Assembly: GCA_021777105.1 (NCBI GenBank)
Contig: JAIQZQ010000080.1
Location: 1 to 48,346 of the forward strand
Direction of reading: 5' to 3'
From: Candidatus Anammoxibacter sp.
GTDB lineage: Bacteria > Planctomycetota > Brocadiia > Brocadiales > Anammoxibacteraceae
DNA: 48,346 bases
Positions 5,955 to 14,704 of the stretch are shown here, one piece after another. The translations under genes were made by a program, and so were the position numbers. The notes below the pieces were generated by a model. That model was given only the letters and a program-made list of their open reading frames with translations, was not told the DNA's origin and ran no database searches. How positions within the stretch are numbered: position 1 is the first letter of the stretch; every line of letters begins with the position of its first letter.

Positions 5955-8582
5955 ATGATTAGCCGTATCGGCTCTATTGGGCGCAAATTGTTGTTCCTTA
6001 CACTTGGTTGTGTTTTTGTTCCGCTCTCTATTATTGGAGTAATTGCGGTGAGCAATGAGACTGCGACCATACGCAAACACACACTGATTGCGCTTGAAAT
6101 TATTGCGGACTACGCCGAGCAGGAGATTAATGATCTGCTTAAATATTTAAAGGGCCGCACCGAAGACTTTAGCTCAGACGGGTTTATTCGCGACTCGCTT
6201 GAAAAGCTTAATCACAACGAATCCGACTCCTCAATGATTGTCGCCGCGCTTAACAAACATCTTTCAAAAAACAAGCTGCCGATTATACCCAACGCTGTTG
6301 AGACTTTTGTTTTAAACACCGAGGGCCGCGTTGCCGCGTCGTCGGACACATCGCAGATAGGCAAGGATCATCCATCGTCCGCCTGGTTTGTTAAAGGCTC
6401 TACCGGCCTTTTTGTAAGCGATGTTTTCCGCTCGTCCAGAGATCAAAAAGCGAGCTGGATAGTGTCGGCCCCTTTAACCGGCAAGGTTTCAGGCAAATTT
6501 ATTGGAGTTATTTGCAACAGGATTGACCCTTCGATGTTAAACAATATTATCTCCAAGCATTACACTCCCAGGATGGTTACCAACAGGATCTTTGAATTAA
6601 CCGGGCAGACGGCAGAGACATACATTGTCAACAGGGAAGGGTTGATGTTGACGGAGTCGCGCTTTATTGAAAACGCGATTCTTAATCATGTGGTTGACAC
6701 AAAGCCGGTAAGGGTGGCAAATGAGAGCGCAGGGGAGCTTGTCGGTGAATATACGGATTACCGCGGCGTGCCGATTATTGGGGCGTCGATGTTAATCAGG
6801 GAGACCGGCTGGGTTGTTATCTCGGAAATAGACAAGGTGGAGGCTATGCTTCCTGTCAGGCAATTTATCTTTAAGATCATAGTGATCTCAATATTGATAA
6901 TACTTGCCGTTTACGCTTTGATGTATTTTGTGGTTATGAAGTTTGTGCAGCCTATTGTGTCGATTGCAAACACGTGTGATTATATAGCAAAGGGCAACTG
7001 GGATGAAAGGGTTGAGGTTAAGAGCGAAAAGGGCGAGATCGCGCAACTTGCCAACGCGTTTAACTCAATGGTTGGGTCGCTGCTTGAGTCGTTTTCGTCG
7101 CTGTTGGAAAGCGAAAAACGGTTTCGTTCTATTGTGAACGATATGCCGATTATGATATGCGCTTTTGACGAGGGCCTCAATTTTGTGGTGTGGAACAGCG
7201 AGTGTGAAAGGGTGACCGGTATTGACCATGATAATATAATCGGCAATACAAACGCGTTGGAGCTTCTTTACCCAGGGGTTACAAATAAAGAGTATGTGCA
7301 GACTAAATGGATTGACAGTGGAGACGATTACCGCGATTGGGAGATGCAGATGTCCTGCAAGGACGGGGGCGTTAAAACCATTTTGTGGTCGAACATATCA
7401 AATCAATACCCGATCACGGGGTGGAAAAAGTGGGTGGTTGGCATTGATATTACCAAACGCAAGCAGATGAAGATGGAGTTGGTGGAGAAGACGATCTATC
7501 TTGACAATATTTTAAGCTCATCCACGGATATAGCTATCGTGGCCACAGGCATCAATTACCGTATTAAATATTACAACCCGATGGCGGAGCAACTTTTTGG
7601 TTACAGGGCGGACCAGGTCATTGCCCGTTCGGTTATGGATATACATAGCGACCTGAATGTTGACCGGGCGCGGTTTGAAAAAGGCATTGAGATTGTGCGC
7701 GAAAAGGGGGAGCACTCTTTTGTTATTGAGCAGGTGAAGGATAAAAAGACGGTTTTTATCCAGGTGAGGATATCCGGCATTTTGGATATATACACGCAAC
7801 TAGTGGGATTTGTGTTTATGGGCAAGGATATCACAAAACGCATTGAATCTGAAAGGGCTCTGGATAAATATGTTGAAGAGCTGGCGCAGTCAAACACGGA
7901 GCTGGAGCAGTTTGCTTATGTGGCTTCGCACGATTTGCAGGAGCCGTTGCGTATGATAGGTAGCTATTTGCAGTTGCTTGAGCGGCGGTATGGGGACAAA
8001 CTTGACAAGGACGCCACTGAGTTTATTGATTTCGCGGTGGACGGGGCCAACCGCATGCAGGCCCTGATAAACGATCTGCTCGCATATTCGCGCGTGGGCA
8101 CAAAGGGCAAGGAGTTTGAGCCCACGGATTGCAATGTTATGCTTAGCCGGACGATAAAAAATCTGCAAACTGCGATAATGGAGAGCAGGGCGTCCATTAA
8201 TATCGACCTGCTGCCCACTGTTTTTGCGGATAAATCGCAATTGGGCCAGCTGTTTCAAAACCTTATCGGCAACGCAATTAAGTTTTCAGGCAAAAGGGCC
8301 TCGGAGATAACTATAAGCGCGTTGTTAAAAGGGAAGAAATGGACGTTTTCCGTGCGCGATAACGGCATAGGGATAGACCCAAAGCAGTTTGATCGCATTT
8401 TTCTGATGTTTCAGAGGCTTCATTCAAGGACGGAATATCGGGGCACCGGCATAGGCCTTGCCATGTGCAAAAAGATAGTTGAACGCCACGGAGGGGAAAT
8501 CTGGGTGGAATCCGAGCCGGGCAAGGGGTCAACCTTCTTTTTCACAATTCCATCGGAAAAATCGGAAAAATACGATTTGTAG
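5955..8582 (+). CDS. membrane sensor histidine kinase (dCache-HAMP-PAS-PAS-HisKA-HATPase)
   Basis: This 875-aa kinase has a membrane helix at about 12-33, an extracytoplasmic sensor of dCache type (about 34-300), a second helix (about 305-330), a HAMP domain (330-385) and PAS domains at about 390-505 and 515-635, each ending in a D-I-T-K-R motif. The dimerisation helix carries phospho-acceptor His659 in A-S-H-D-L-Q-E-P, typical of the phytochrome-like HisKA subgroup. The ATPase domain has the N box (Q-N-L-I-G-N-A-I-K-F), D-N-G-I-G-I and G-T-G-I-G-L-A. All catalytic motifs look intact. GAAGG precedes the ATG by 9 nt. No response regulator is adjacent, so it is an orphan kinase; its ligand cannot be inferred. 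Confidence 0.92.
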   Translation: MISRIGSIGRKLLFLTLGCVFVPLSIIGVIAVSNETATIRKHTLIALEIIADYAEQEINDLLKYLKGRTEDFSSDGFIRDSLEKLNHNESDSSMIVAALNKHLSKNKLPIIPNAVETFVLNTEGRVAASSDTSQIGKDHPSSAWFVKGSTGLFVSDVFRSSRDQKASWIVSAPLTGKVSGKFIGVICNRIDPSMLNNIISKHYTPRMVTNRIFELTGQTAETYIVNREGLMLTESRFIENAILNHVVDTKPVRVANESAGELVGEYTDYRGVPIIGASMLIRETGWVVISEIDKVEAMLPVRQFIFKIIVISILIILAVYALMYFVVMKFVQPIVSIANTCDYIAKGNWDERVEVKSEKGEIAQLANAFNSMVGSLLESFSSLLESEKRFRSIVNDMPIMICAFDEGLNFVVWNSECERVTGIDHDNIIGNTNALELLYPGVTNKEYVQTKWIDSGDDYRDWEMQMSCKDGGVKTILWSNISNQYPITGWKKWVVGIDITKRKQMKMELVEKTIYLDNILSSSTDIAIVATGINYRIKYYNPMAEQLFGYRADQVIARSVMDIHSDLNVDRARFEKGIEIVREKGEHSFVIEQVKDKKTVFIQVRISGILDIYTQLVGFVFMGKDITKRIESERALDKYVEELAQSNTELEQFAYVASHDLQEPLRMIGSYLQLLERRYGDKLDKDATEFIDFAVDGANRMQALINDLLAYSRVGTKGKEFEPTDCNVMLSRTIKNLQTAIMESRASINIDLLPTVFADKSQLGQLFQNLIGNAIKFSGKRASEITISALLKGKKWTFSVRDNGIGIDPKQFDRIFLMFQRLHSRTEYRGTGIGLAMCKKIVERHGGEIWVESEPGKGSTFFFTIPSEKSEKYDL

Positions 8583-8643
8583 GCTATTTAGTGCGAATTA
8601 GAGCGGAGGAATTGCATGTTTTGCAAAAATTTTGAAAAAATAA

Positions 8644-8672
8644 TTGACAAAGTGATGCTAATAACGTATATT
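8644..8672 (+). promoter_or_regulatory. sigma-70 promoter for the thioredoxin gene
   Basis: TTGACA (8644-8649), a 17-bp spacer and TATATT (8667-8672) form a near-consensus promoter about 90 bp upstream of the thioredoxin-like gene and in its orientation. Confidence 0.7.
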
Positions 8673-8759
8673 TGTCTCTTCGTTGAGAATGCGTCTCAAT
8701 TACAACTTGAACCTTTTTTTACCAAAAAAGGCTATAATCAAAAAACCGGGGAGATATAA

Positions 8760-9293
8760 ATGTCGCGTCATAGATTGTTAAAAAATCGAATTACGGCTGT
8801 TTCATTGTTTATCTGTATCGTTATTTTTGCGTCTGCAGCGTCTTTAAGCGCAGGCAATGTTGAAACTATAGACGGCGATTCACTTAAGAAAGAGCTGTCA
8901 AACGCTGAAAACAACATAACAATCGTTGATTTCTGGGCGACATGGTGCTCGCCGTGCAAAAAACAGATGCCGGTTATATCAAATGTTTACGAAAAGTACA
9001 AAGCAAAAGGCGTATCGGTTATCGGCGTTGCAATGGATGCCGACCTTAAAAAAGTAAACAAATTTGTGCGCAAATCATCTATACATTATCCTGTTTTTGT
9101 TGGCGAAGACGGGCTTGGATACTCATATAAAGTCAGCGCCATACCAACTACGCAATTTTATGACAGGCAAGGCAACCTTGTAAAAAGTCATGTTGGGTAC
9201 ATAAATGAAGAAGAGCTGACTAATATAATTGATAGCCTTCTGGAAACTAAAGTGGCGTTAAACGTTGTGAATGCAACCGAAAAGGCAAATTAA
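8760..9293 (+). CDS. exported TlpA/ResA-type thioredoxin-like protein
   Basis: The 177-aa protein has an N-terminal hydrophobic export segment (about 12-32), then a thioredoxin fold with the active-site motif W-A-T-W-C-S-P-C-K at about 60-68 and the cis-Pro loop A-I-P-T-T-Q at about 137-142. This architecture belongs to envelope thiol-disulfide reductases of the TlpA/ResA group. GGGAG lies 6-7 nt before the ATG and a good promoter sits at 8644-8672. It precedes an exported flavoprotein gene by 98 bp on the same strand, suggesting an extracytoplasmic electron-transfer pair, though no shared substrate is shown. The C-terminal tail (A-L-N-V-V-N-A-T-E) is unremarkable. Confidence 0.9.
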   Translation: MSRHRLLKNRITAVSLFICIVIFASAASLSAGNVETIDGDSLKKELSNAENNITIVDFWATWCSPCKKQMPVISNVYEKYKAKGVSVIGVAMDADLKKVNKFVRKSSIHYPVFVGEDGLGYSYKVSAIPTTQFYDRQGNLVKSHVGYINEEELTNIIDSLLETKVALNVVNATEKAN

Positions 9294-9391
9294 GGCTAAT
9301 TCCTTTGTTTTGCCGTCGCCGCCGTAGTATTGCCCCTTGTTTCAGCAAATCTTCCCGCATTAAAACCATCTAAAAGGCGCAATATTTAATA

Positions 9392-11074
9392 ATGAAACAT
9401 ACACTTTCTTCCGTAATTACCGCTTTTATCATCCTCATAATAACTCCGTTAACAACATTTGCGGAGGAACCGTTCCAATATGACCACGTATTGGGCCAAA
9501 AACTTACTATTGAAGATATAGAGCCTCCGGGCAACTATGATCTTGAAGTATTTTTTAACGAACAACAGGCCGTTGAACACATCTTTACAGATTGCGACAG
9601 TGTCTTTATAGACAATCTTGTACTTGACCCTCAACAAAAACAAAACCTTCAAGACCGCATAAAGGCTGAAATAGCCGAGCATTCCTTTGCCGTGTTTATT
9701 GGAAAGAAACAGGGCGTTATTGCAAAATACGCAATAATAACGGAGGAAAAGGGGTGTTTTCATCCCATAACTTTCATAGTTGGAGTTAACGCGGACGGCT
9801 CGGTGGACAATGTGGCCATAATGGCGTATAGAGAGAGCAGGGGCCGGGATGTGGCGCGCGCAAGGTTTCTTCATCAATACAAGGGAAAGACGGTTAACGA
9901 CCCTATCCGCATGAACAGGGACATTATCCATCTAACCGGGGCGACAACTTCAGTGCGGGGCGTCAATCGCGGGGTTCGCAAAGCCTTGGCCGCGCTGGAT
10001 CAATTTTACCTGAATGGCGAAAGGGGCGCAAACGCTAAACCTTACCAGGCTAATAGCGCAGGCTATAGCGATGGGGCGGAAAGCGCGTTGTATTCCCAAG
10101 CGTATGTGATGACCGACGGCATAATGGAGGCCGTGATAACCAATGTTTCCGAGGCCGCGGCGTCAGTTGCTTTTAAGGAGTTGGCAAAAGAGGCCCTGCG
10201 TTTAAACCTGAAAATAGGCAAAAGCGTAAAAAAGAGCGAGATAAACATTATCAATAAAAAAGGAGCTAAAAAACCGCAAAAATGCGGCAAAGAGCTCTTT
10301 GAAATCATAAAAACCGCGATTGATTACAGCAATCTAACAGGCGGCAACCTTGATATAGCTGAAGGTTTTTTAATAGAAAAATTAAAAAACAGCAAGAAAA
10401 AGCGTAAACCTGATAAACTTCAGAAGTTGTATAACGCAGCCACATATAAAAATATAGAGCTGAATAGGGGGGACGGAAAGGGTTTTGGAAGCGTGTCTTT
10501 AAAGGAGAAGTCAACCGGCATAGATATTACCTTGCTGTCAAAAGGTTATATAGTAGACCGCGCGGTTGATAAGCTTAAAAGCTCCGGCATTGCAAATGCG
10601 CTGGTTAGTTTTGCGGGCGTAACAAAAGCGATAGGAACTTCTCAGAACGGCAAAAATTGGAAGATTGCCGTTCCAAACCCAATGGAAAAAGGCGTAAGCG
10701 CGGGATTTATTGAGATTAAAGATATGGCCGTCGCTATAACCGGCGACTATGAACGCGAGTATATTAATATTAGAAAAATGCTGGCTGAAGATTTTAGCCT
10801 TGCCGGCCAAAGGCCGTTTAACGTTGACATGTTTAATATTGTGGCAACGTCCCCTTCGGCATTTGAGGCAAACGTTATTACATCCGCAATGTATTTATCG
10901 GCGTCAACTGATTTGAAGCTGGTTAGCGATAACCCAGGCTCTGAAGGCCTTGTTTTTTACAAAAGCGATGCGGGCGGGTTGGGGCAAAAGATGACTGAGG
11001 GCATGAAAACCCTGTTTTCAGAAAAACGCGAAGCCATATCAACCAAAAGACACAAACCCTCCTGCGCGTTTTAA
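9392..11074 (+). CDS. exported FMN-binding domain fused to a degenerate ApbE-like domain
   Basis: The 560-aa protein has a signal peptide (about 1-24), an FMN_bind domain (about 90-210) and a C-terminal ApbE-like flavin transferase region (about 235-520). The FMN_bind part shows S-R-G-R-D-V, the F-L-H-Q-Y-K-G-K helix and T-G-A-T (182-185), where Thr185 is the likely covalent FMN site. The ApbE-like part keeps I-D-I-T-L-L-S-K-G-Y-I-V-D, I-T-G-D-Y-E-R-E-Y and a V-A-T-S-P-S-A segment. However, the metal-binding A-D-A-L-x-T motif reads A-N-V-I-T-S and the N-I-G-G-D loop reads V-S-F-A-G-V. Known ApbE enzymes transfer FMN from FAD onto FMN_bind Thr/Ser outside the cytoplasm. Fusion suggests either self-flavinylation or a non-catalytic flavin-binding copy. 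A long tail follows. The Shine-Dalgarno is weak. Confidence 0.8.
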   Translation: MKHTLSSVITAFIILIITPLTTFAEEPFQYDHVLGQKLTIEDIEPPGNYDLEVFFNEQQAVEHIFTDCDSVFIDNLVLDPQQKQNLQDRIKAEIAEHSFAVFIGKKQGVIAKYAIITEEKGCFHPITFIVGVNADGSVDNVAIMAYRESRGRDVARARFLHQYKGKTVNDPIRMNRDIIHLTGATTSVRGVNRGVRKALAALDQFYLNGERGANAKPYQANSAGYSDGAESALYSQAYVMTDGIMEAVITNVSEAAASVAFKELAKEALRLNLKIGKSVKKSEINIINKKGAKKPQKCGKELFEIIKTAIDYSNLTGGNLDIAEGFLIEKLKNSKKKRKPDKLQKLYNAATYKNIELNRGDGKGFGSVSLKEKSTGIDITLLSKGYIVDRAVDKLKSSGIANALVSFAGVTKAIGTSQNGKNWKIAVPNPMEKGVSAGFIEIKDMAVAITGDYEREYINIRKMLAEDFSLAGQRPFNVDMFNIVATSPSAFEANVITSAMYLSASTDLKLVSDNPGSEGLVFYKSDAGGLGQKMTEGMKTLFSEKREAISTKRHKPSCAF

Positions 11075-11130
11075 AGCAGGGCATTGGTGTAAAATTGGTC
11101 ATCGGCATCAAGCAGCCGCGCAGCCGGCTG

Positions 11131-11233
11131 CCAGTATCCAGTATCCAGTATCCAGTATCCAGTATCCAGTATCCAGTATCCAGTATCCAGTATCCAGTAT
11201 CCAGTATCCAGTATCCAGTATCCAGTATCCAGT
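11131..11233. repeat. 7-bp tandem repeat, unit CCAGTAT x 14.7
   Basis: Fourteen exact CCAGTAT units run from 11131 to 11228 followed by a partial CCAGT. The array fills the gap between two convergent genes and ends at the stop codon of cysQ. No unit is interrupted, suggesting recent expansion by slippage. Confidence 0.97.
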
Positions 11234-12045
11234 TACCGCTTTACTATAAACCATGGGTTTAAGAGGTTTTCCTTATTATATATTAGCGGTTCATTAGTTT
11301 CAGCATTGATAACCAGCGCGCCGGACATGCCGGCTACCGCGTGACCGGCCGCCGTGTCCCACTCCATTGTGGGCGCAAATCTCGGGTAGACATCAGCCTT
11401 GCCGTCAGCCACCATGCACAACTTTAATGAACTGCCGATGGATATAGTCTCAATCGTTCCATGCTCCTTTTCCAGATCGTTAATATAGTCTTCCGTCTCT
11501 TTAGACATGTGCGAACGGCTGCCAACCACTGTAAAAGGCCTGTTTTGGTCAATTACAGGCAACTTTTCAGACGCCGTAACAGCCTCATCAATATTTTTGC
11601 AGCCATTCAGCTTATCGTCGCCTTCCAGTTTATGCGCGCCGATATATTTGTTTGCAAAGAAGAACGTCTCTTTTACAGGCGCGTAAACAACCCCAAGCTC
11701 AGGAGTTCCGTTATGTATTAGCGCAATATTTATAGTAAACTCCCCATTCTTTTTGACAAACTCCTTTGTCCCGTCAAGCGGGTCTATAAGCCAGAAATAT
11801 TCCCACCCTTTGCGGTCGTCATAAAGCAACTCCCTGCCCTCTTCTGAAAGTATAGGTATTTCCGGATAGAGCCGATTTAAAGCGCCGACAATAATCTCAT
11901 TCGACTTGCAATCCGCTTCAGTTAACGGCGAGCTATCATCTTTAAACTCAACGCTGAAATCTTTGTTATATATCTCAATCGTTGCCTTGCCGGCTTCGCC
12001 TGCAATCTGTAAAACCTTCAACATATCTATATTTTGTAAAACCAT
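11233..12045 (-). CDS. cysQ: 3'(2'),5'-bisphosphate nucleotidase CysQ
   Basis: CysQ hydrolyses 3'-phosphoadenosine 5'-phosphate (and PAPS) to AMP, clearing a by-product of sulfate assimilation in the cytoplasm. The 270-aa product has the inositol-monophosphatase-superfamily metal motifs: the acidic L-S-E-E-G loop, W-L-I-D-P-L-D-G-T-K-E-F, and the C-terminal E-W-D-T-A-A-G-H-A-V. The frame is open 28 codons further upstream, but that extension translates a dispersed repeat. The ATG at 12045 has AGGAA at proper spacing, so I start there. It is a single gene. Its stop abuts the 7-bp tandem array. Confidence 0.93.
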   Translation of the reverse strand: MVLQNIDMLKVLQIAGEAGKATIEIYNKDFSVEFKDDSSPLTEADCKSNEIIVGALNRLYPEIPILSEEGRELLYDDRKGWEYFWLIDPLDGTKEFVKKNGEFTINIALIHNGTPELGVVYAPVKETFFFANKYIGAHKLEGDDKLNGCKNIDEAVTASEKLPVIDQNRPFTVVGSRSHMSKETEDYINDLEKEHGTIETISIGSSLKLCMVADGKADVYPRFAPTMEWDTAAGHAVAGMSGALVINAETNEPLIYNKENLLNPWFIVKR

Positions 12046-12123
12046 AATAATTCCTATAACCCGGCCCGGATAACCCGGACAAGTAAAAAGTAAAAAGGCA
12101 AAAGTAAACAGTTCGGGATAAAT

Positions 12124-12175
12124 GAACACTGAGCGGACTGTCTGCTTTAGTGATAATTATCCTCGAAGGGGAGAA
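12124..12175 (+). repeat. family B double-hairpin repeat, copy 2
   Basis: GAACACTGAGCGGAC followed by GTCTGCTTTAGTG, then ATTATCCTC/GGGGAG. It is the most diverged copy, with imperfect pairing in both stems. Confidence 0.7.
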
Positions 12176-12186
12176 ACATCAAGCAT

Positions 12187-12214
12187 AACCGGCTGGGCTT
12201 TTTGCCGGCCGGTT
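12187..12214. other. inverted repeat AACCGGC / GCCGGTT
   Basis: Perfect 7-bp arms at 12187-12193 and 12208-12214 flank 14 bp. It lies between a family B repeat and AT-rich DNA, in the divergent region upstream of cysQ. It could be a terminator-like hairpin or an operator. Confidence 0.45.
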
Positions 12215-12532
12215 CACGCTGTTTTTAGCCATGAAATAAAACCCTAAAGGGTAAATTTCAACAAAATCAAGCTGTTGGAGTTAAGGCTTTAGCCTTTTAT
12301 TCTTTTACAAATTCAACTTGTTTTGTTTTAGCCTGCCAAGCTCGTAAAGGATGTTGCGAATATCGATGGATTTCCCAAAATTCTCACAGCATTTTTTTGA
12401 TATTATCCTTGGATCACAATATACAGTGTTGCTGATTTTGGATCAAATGTTTTTTCACACTTTTAAATATCATGTCAAAAATTGACGGAATTTAACTGTT
12501 AAAATACTAATTATTGTAAGAAAAATTAAAAG

Positions 12533-12570
12533 CCTTGGCTAGGCCAGTCATGCAGACTGCTTCAAATGTT
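12533..12570 (-). repeat. family C hairpin repeat, copy 6
   Basis: CTTGGCTAGGC, then CAGTC-ATGCA-GACTG, then CTTCAAATGTTT. Same orientation as copies 2 and 4. Confidence 0.7.
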
Positions 12571-13036
12571 TGTTAATCACTGGGAACACAAATGGTTTTT
12601 AAAACGTCTCACGGATTTAGTTTGATACCACGTCTAGCCTAGCCTAGCCTATCGTTTTGTTAAAACATTGCTAACGTATTACTATTGAACATTTTAGATT
12701 TTATGGTTTAGTTATTTTCCTGAAGCCTTATAAACTTTGGCGGCAAATAAAATTTCTATCCATATTTTAGTCAAAATCTGTAACTTATTGACATTTAATG
12801 AGTTAAATAAGATGTGCGAAACATAGGCCCCGGAGGTCTGCAATTATTTCTTGACTTAAATAGAATTTGAGGTAAAGTTTAGAATATTTTAAAATTCATA
12901 ATCGAGATGTAATGTGTAAAAATTGAATAATGAATATTGTAATATTCTAAACCACGTAACCGCGCGTTCGAAAAAATAAATTAGTAGTATATCATGCGAG
13001 CGCTTTTCTTTATTTTGAACTGGGGGGTGAAAAATA

Positions 13037-14386
13037 ATGAGTGGCATTTCAGGTGTCTCAAGTGGCCCAACAAGTATTTCATTTGCTAGGCCTCCTAAAA
13101 ATAATCCTCAAATAAATACCGAAAGCGGACCGCAAGCCGAGGAAATTAAAAAAGCCCAAAACCAGGCAAATGCCGGCGCTGCATTGCAAAACAATAATGA
13201 AGTTAAAGGAGGTGGAATTCCTCCAAGAAATACTACACCCCAGCCACGAGTTCAATCTGAAGCTGATGCGTTTAACATGAACCAGACTGCCGCGCGAGTA
13301 GGATCAAGCCGAAATCAATTAATTAATAATGAGAATGGGGTTAGCTCTCAAATTACTCCTAAAACTAACGCAACTCCGACAGCTCCGCCAAGAACAACAG
13401 GTCCAAATTCCGAAAACGCAACACCAACACCGCCGCCAAGAACAACAGCTCCAAATTCCGGAAACGGCGAGACCGCTTCTATAGCTAACACGACGCCGAC
13501 ACCGCCGCCAAGAACAACGTCTAAAGTCAACTCCGACGAGAAACAGTCTTCTGGAGATACAGTAGCAGAGACCAAAGATGCGCCTGAAAAGAATAAACTT
13601 CAAGATGAAATGTCCCCTGCCGGAAGAGAATTCAGGAAACGTAAACTTACTGAGGCCAAAAAGAGAGCAGAAGGCGCTGGTCTGGAAGTAAAAAGCAATA
13701 AAGATAAAGACGATGTGAAAGCTCCTTCTGGAAATACTGATACAGTAGCAGAGACCAAAGATGCGCCTGAAAAGAATAAACTCCAAGATGAAATGTCCCC
13801 TGCCGGAAGGGAATTTAGAAAAAGCAAACTTACACAGGCTAAAAACGATGCAAACGCCAGACAAGAGTTACAAAACAGTAAAAATGAAGAGAGAGCCGCT
13901 CAGGCAAACAGTGAACTAAAACAATCTGCTTCTGTCTCCGCGGCAACTGTTAAACAAACTGCAATTAGGGATGCCGGTAGACAATTTGTCGCGCAAGTAA
14001 ATAGTCTTAACATAGCTTCATCTCCCGGGGCTGCGGCATCTTCTCCCAGGGCTAATGGCGCGAAAAAGAGTGATACTTTAACAAAACCGGATTCAAACGA
14101 CAAATCAGCGACAAAATTAACGCAGGCGGAAGCCCAAAAGTTAATTAGCAAGGACGGCGAATTCGGAGCGGCAAAAACCTCTGACCGAATTGCGGATTCA
14201 GCTATTGCCTTAGCCGGCGACGACATTGAAACTCTCAAGGAGATGAGAGCCGCAACAAAGGAAGGTTTCGCAGCGGCTGAAAAGCAAGTAGGAGGCAAAC
14301 TTCCAGGTCTGGCCCATGAAACACTTAATCTGGCATTGAAGAAAATTGACGACAAGATAAAGTCGCTGGAAGGTAGCGCAACGTAG
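13037..14386 (+). CDS. repeat-rich disordered protein with a C-terminal DUF5610-like domain
   Basis: The 449-aa protein is Pro/Thr/Ser/Asn/Lys-rich and mostly disordered. Residues about 115-165 hold three P-P-R-T-T units. About 173-210 and 235-270 are near-identical copies of a 36-residue charged repeat (D-T-V-A-E-T-K-D-A-P-E-K, then S-P-A-G-R-E-F-R-K), matching a 105-bp DNA duplication at 13556-13660 and 13739-13843. The last 75 residues (T-S-D-R-I-A-D-S-A-I-A-L-A-G-D, then G-F-A-A-A-E-K-Q-V-G-G-K-L-P) resemble the DUF5610/'hydrogenase-4 component G' family, whose function is unknown. A GGGGGG-TG Shine-Dalgarno lies 7 nt before the ATG. It has no signal peptide and stands alone. Internal tandem duplication makes length variation between strains likely. 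Confidence 0.8.
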   Translation: MSGISGVSSGPTSISFARPPKNNPQINTESGPQAEEIKKAQNQANAGAALQNNNEVKGGGIPPRNTTPQPRVQSEADAFNMNQTAARVGSSRNQLINNENGVSSQITPKTNATPTAPPRTTGPNSENATPTPPPRTTAPNSGNGETASIANTTPTPPPRTTSKVNSDEKQSSGDTVAETKDAPEKNKLQDEMSPAGREFRKRKLTEAKKRAEGAGLEVKSNKDKDDVKAPSGNTDTVAETKDAPEKNKLQDEMSPAGREFRKSKLTQAKNDANARQELQNSKNEERAAQANSELKQSASVSAATVKQTAIRDAGRQFVAQVNSLNIASSPGAAASSPRANGAKKSDTLTKPDSNDKSATKLTQAEAQKLISKDGEFGAAKTSDRIADSAIALAGDDIETLKEMRAATKEGFAAAEKQVGGKLPGLAHETLNLALKKIDDKIKSLEGSAT

Positions 14387-14415
14387 GCAAAATAAGAATA
14401 TTTCACATTTCAGGT

Positions 14416-14580
14416 ATGTTAGAGCGCATTTCAATATACATATCATCAAATCCACCCGTGACATTTTTAAAATCCGGCAAGCCATTAGAGTTAAATTGCC
14501 AAACCTTAAAAGAAAGCATAATTAACATTATTGGCGAACCTTTAGATATATGTGAATATAGCGACGGTAGATCACATTAG
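14416..14580 (+). CDS. small open frame, hypothetical (54 aa)
   Basis: An ATG frame begins M-L-E-R-I-S-I-Y-I-S-S-N-P-P and ends in a TAG after 54 codons. Its composition is protein-like (alternating hydrophobic residues, then L-K-E-S-I-I-N-I-I-G-E-P). It lies 29 bp after the preceding gene, with AGG too close to the ATG to be a good Shine-Dalgarno. It may be a short gene or the N-terminal remnant of a longer one. No family is recognised. Confidence 0.3.
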   Translation: MLERISIYISSNPPVTFLKSGKPLELNCQTLKESIINIIGEPLDICEYSDGRSH

Positions 14581-14704
14581 ATTACTATTTTAATAACAGC
14601 TCTCTTGTTTTTCACAGGGGCAAGAGGTCTATTTGAATATTTTTATGCGGCCTATTCACCTGACAATCCCTCTGAAGAAAACATATAACATGCTTAGAAA
14701 TTTA

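Larger units (their letters stand above)
12046..13036. other. gene-free region with structured repeats
   Basis: About 1 kb between the divergent cysQ and the 449-aa protein gene. It holds a family B double hairpin (12124-12175), an inverted repeat (12187-12214), a family C hairpin (12533-12570) and a short TAGCC triplication near 12637-12651. The rest is AT-rich and without recognisable genes. Confidence 0.7.

Noticed and set aside
11131..11233. CRISPR array
   Set aside because: The 7-bp units are contiguous with no spacers.
12046..12129. 28-codon N-terminal extension of CysQ
   Set aside because: It translates a dispersed CCCGG/CAAAAG repeat, and the ATG at 12045 has its own Shine-Dalgarno.
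13319..13864. Long antisense frames under the repeat-rich protein gene
   Set aside because: They mirror the low-complexity repeats of the sense gene and have no initiation signal.
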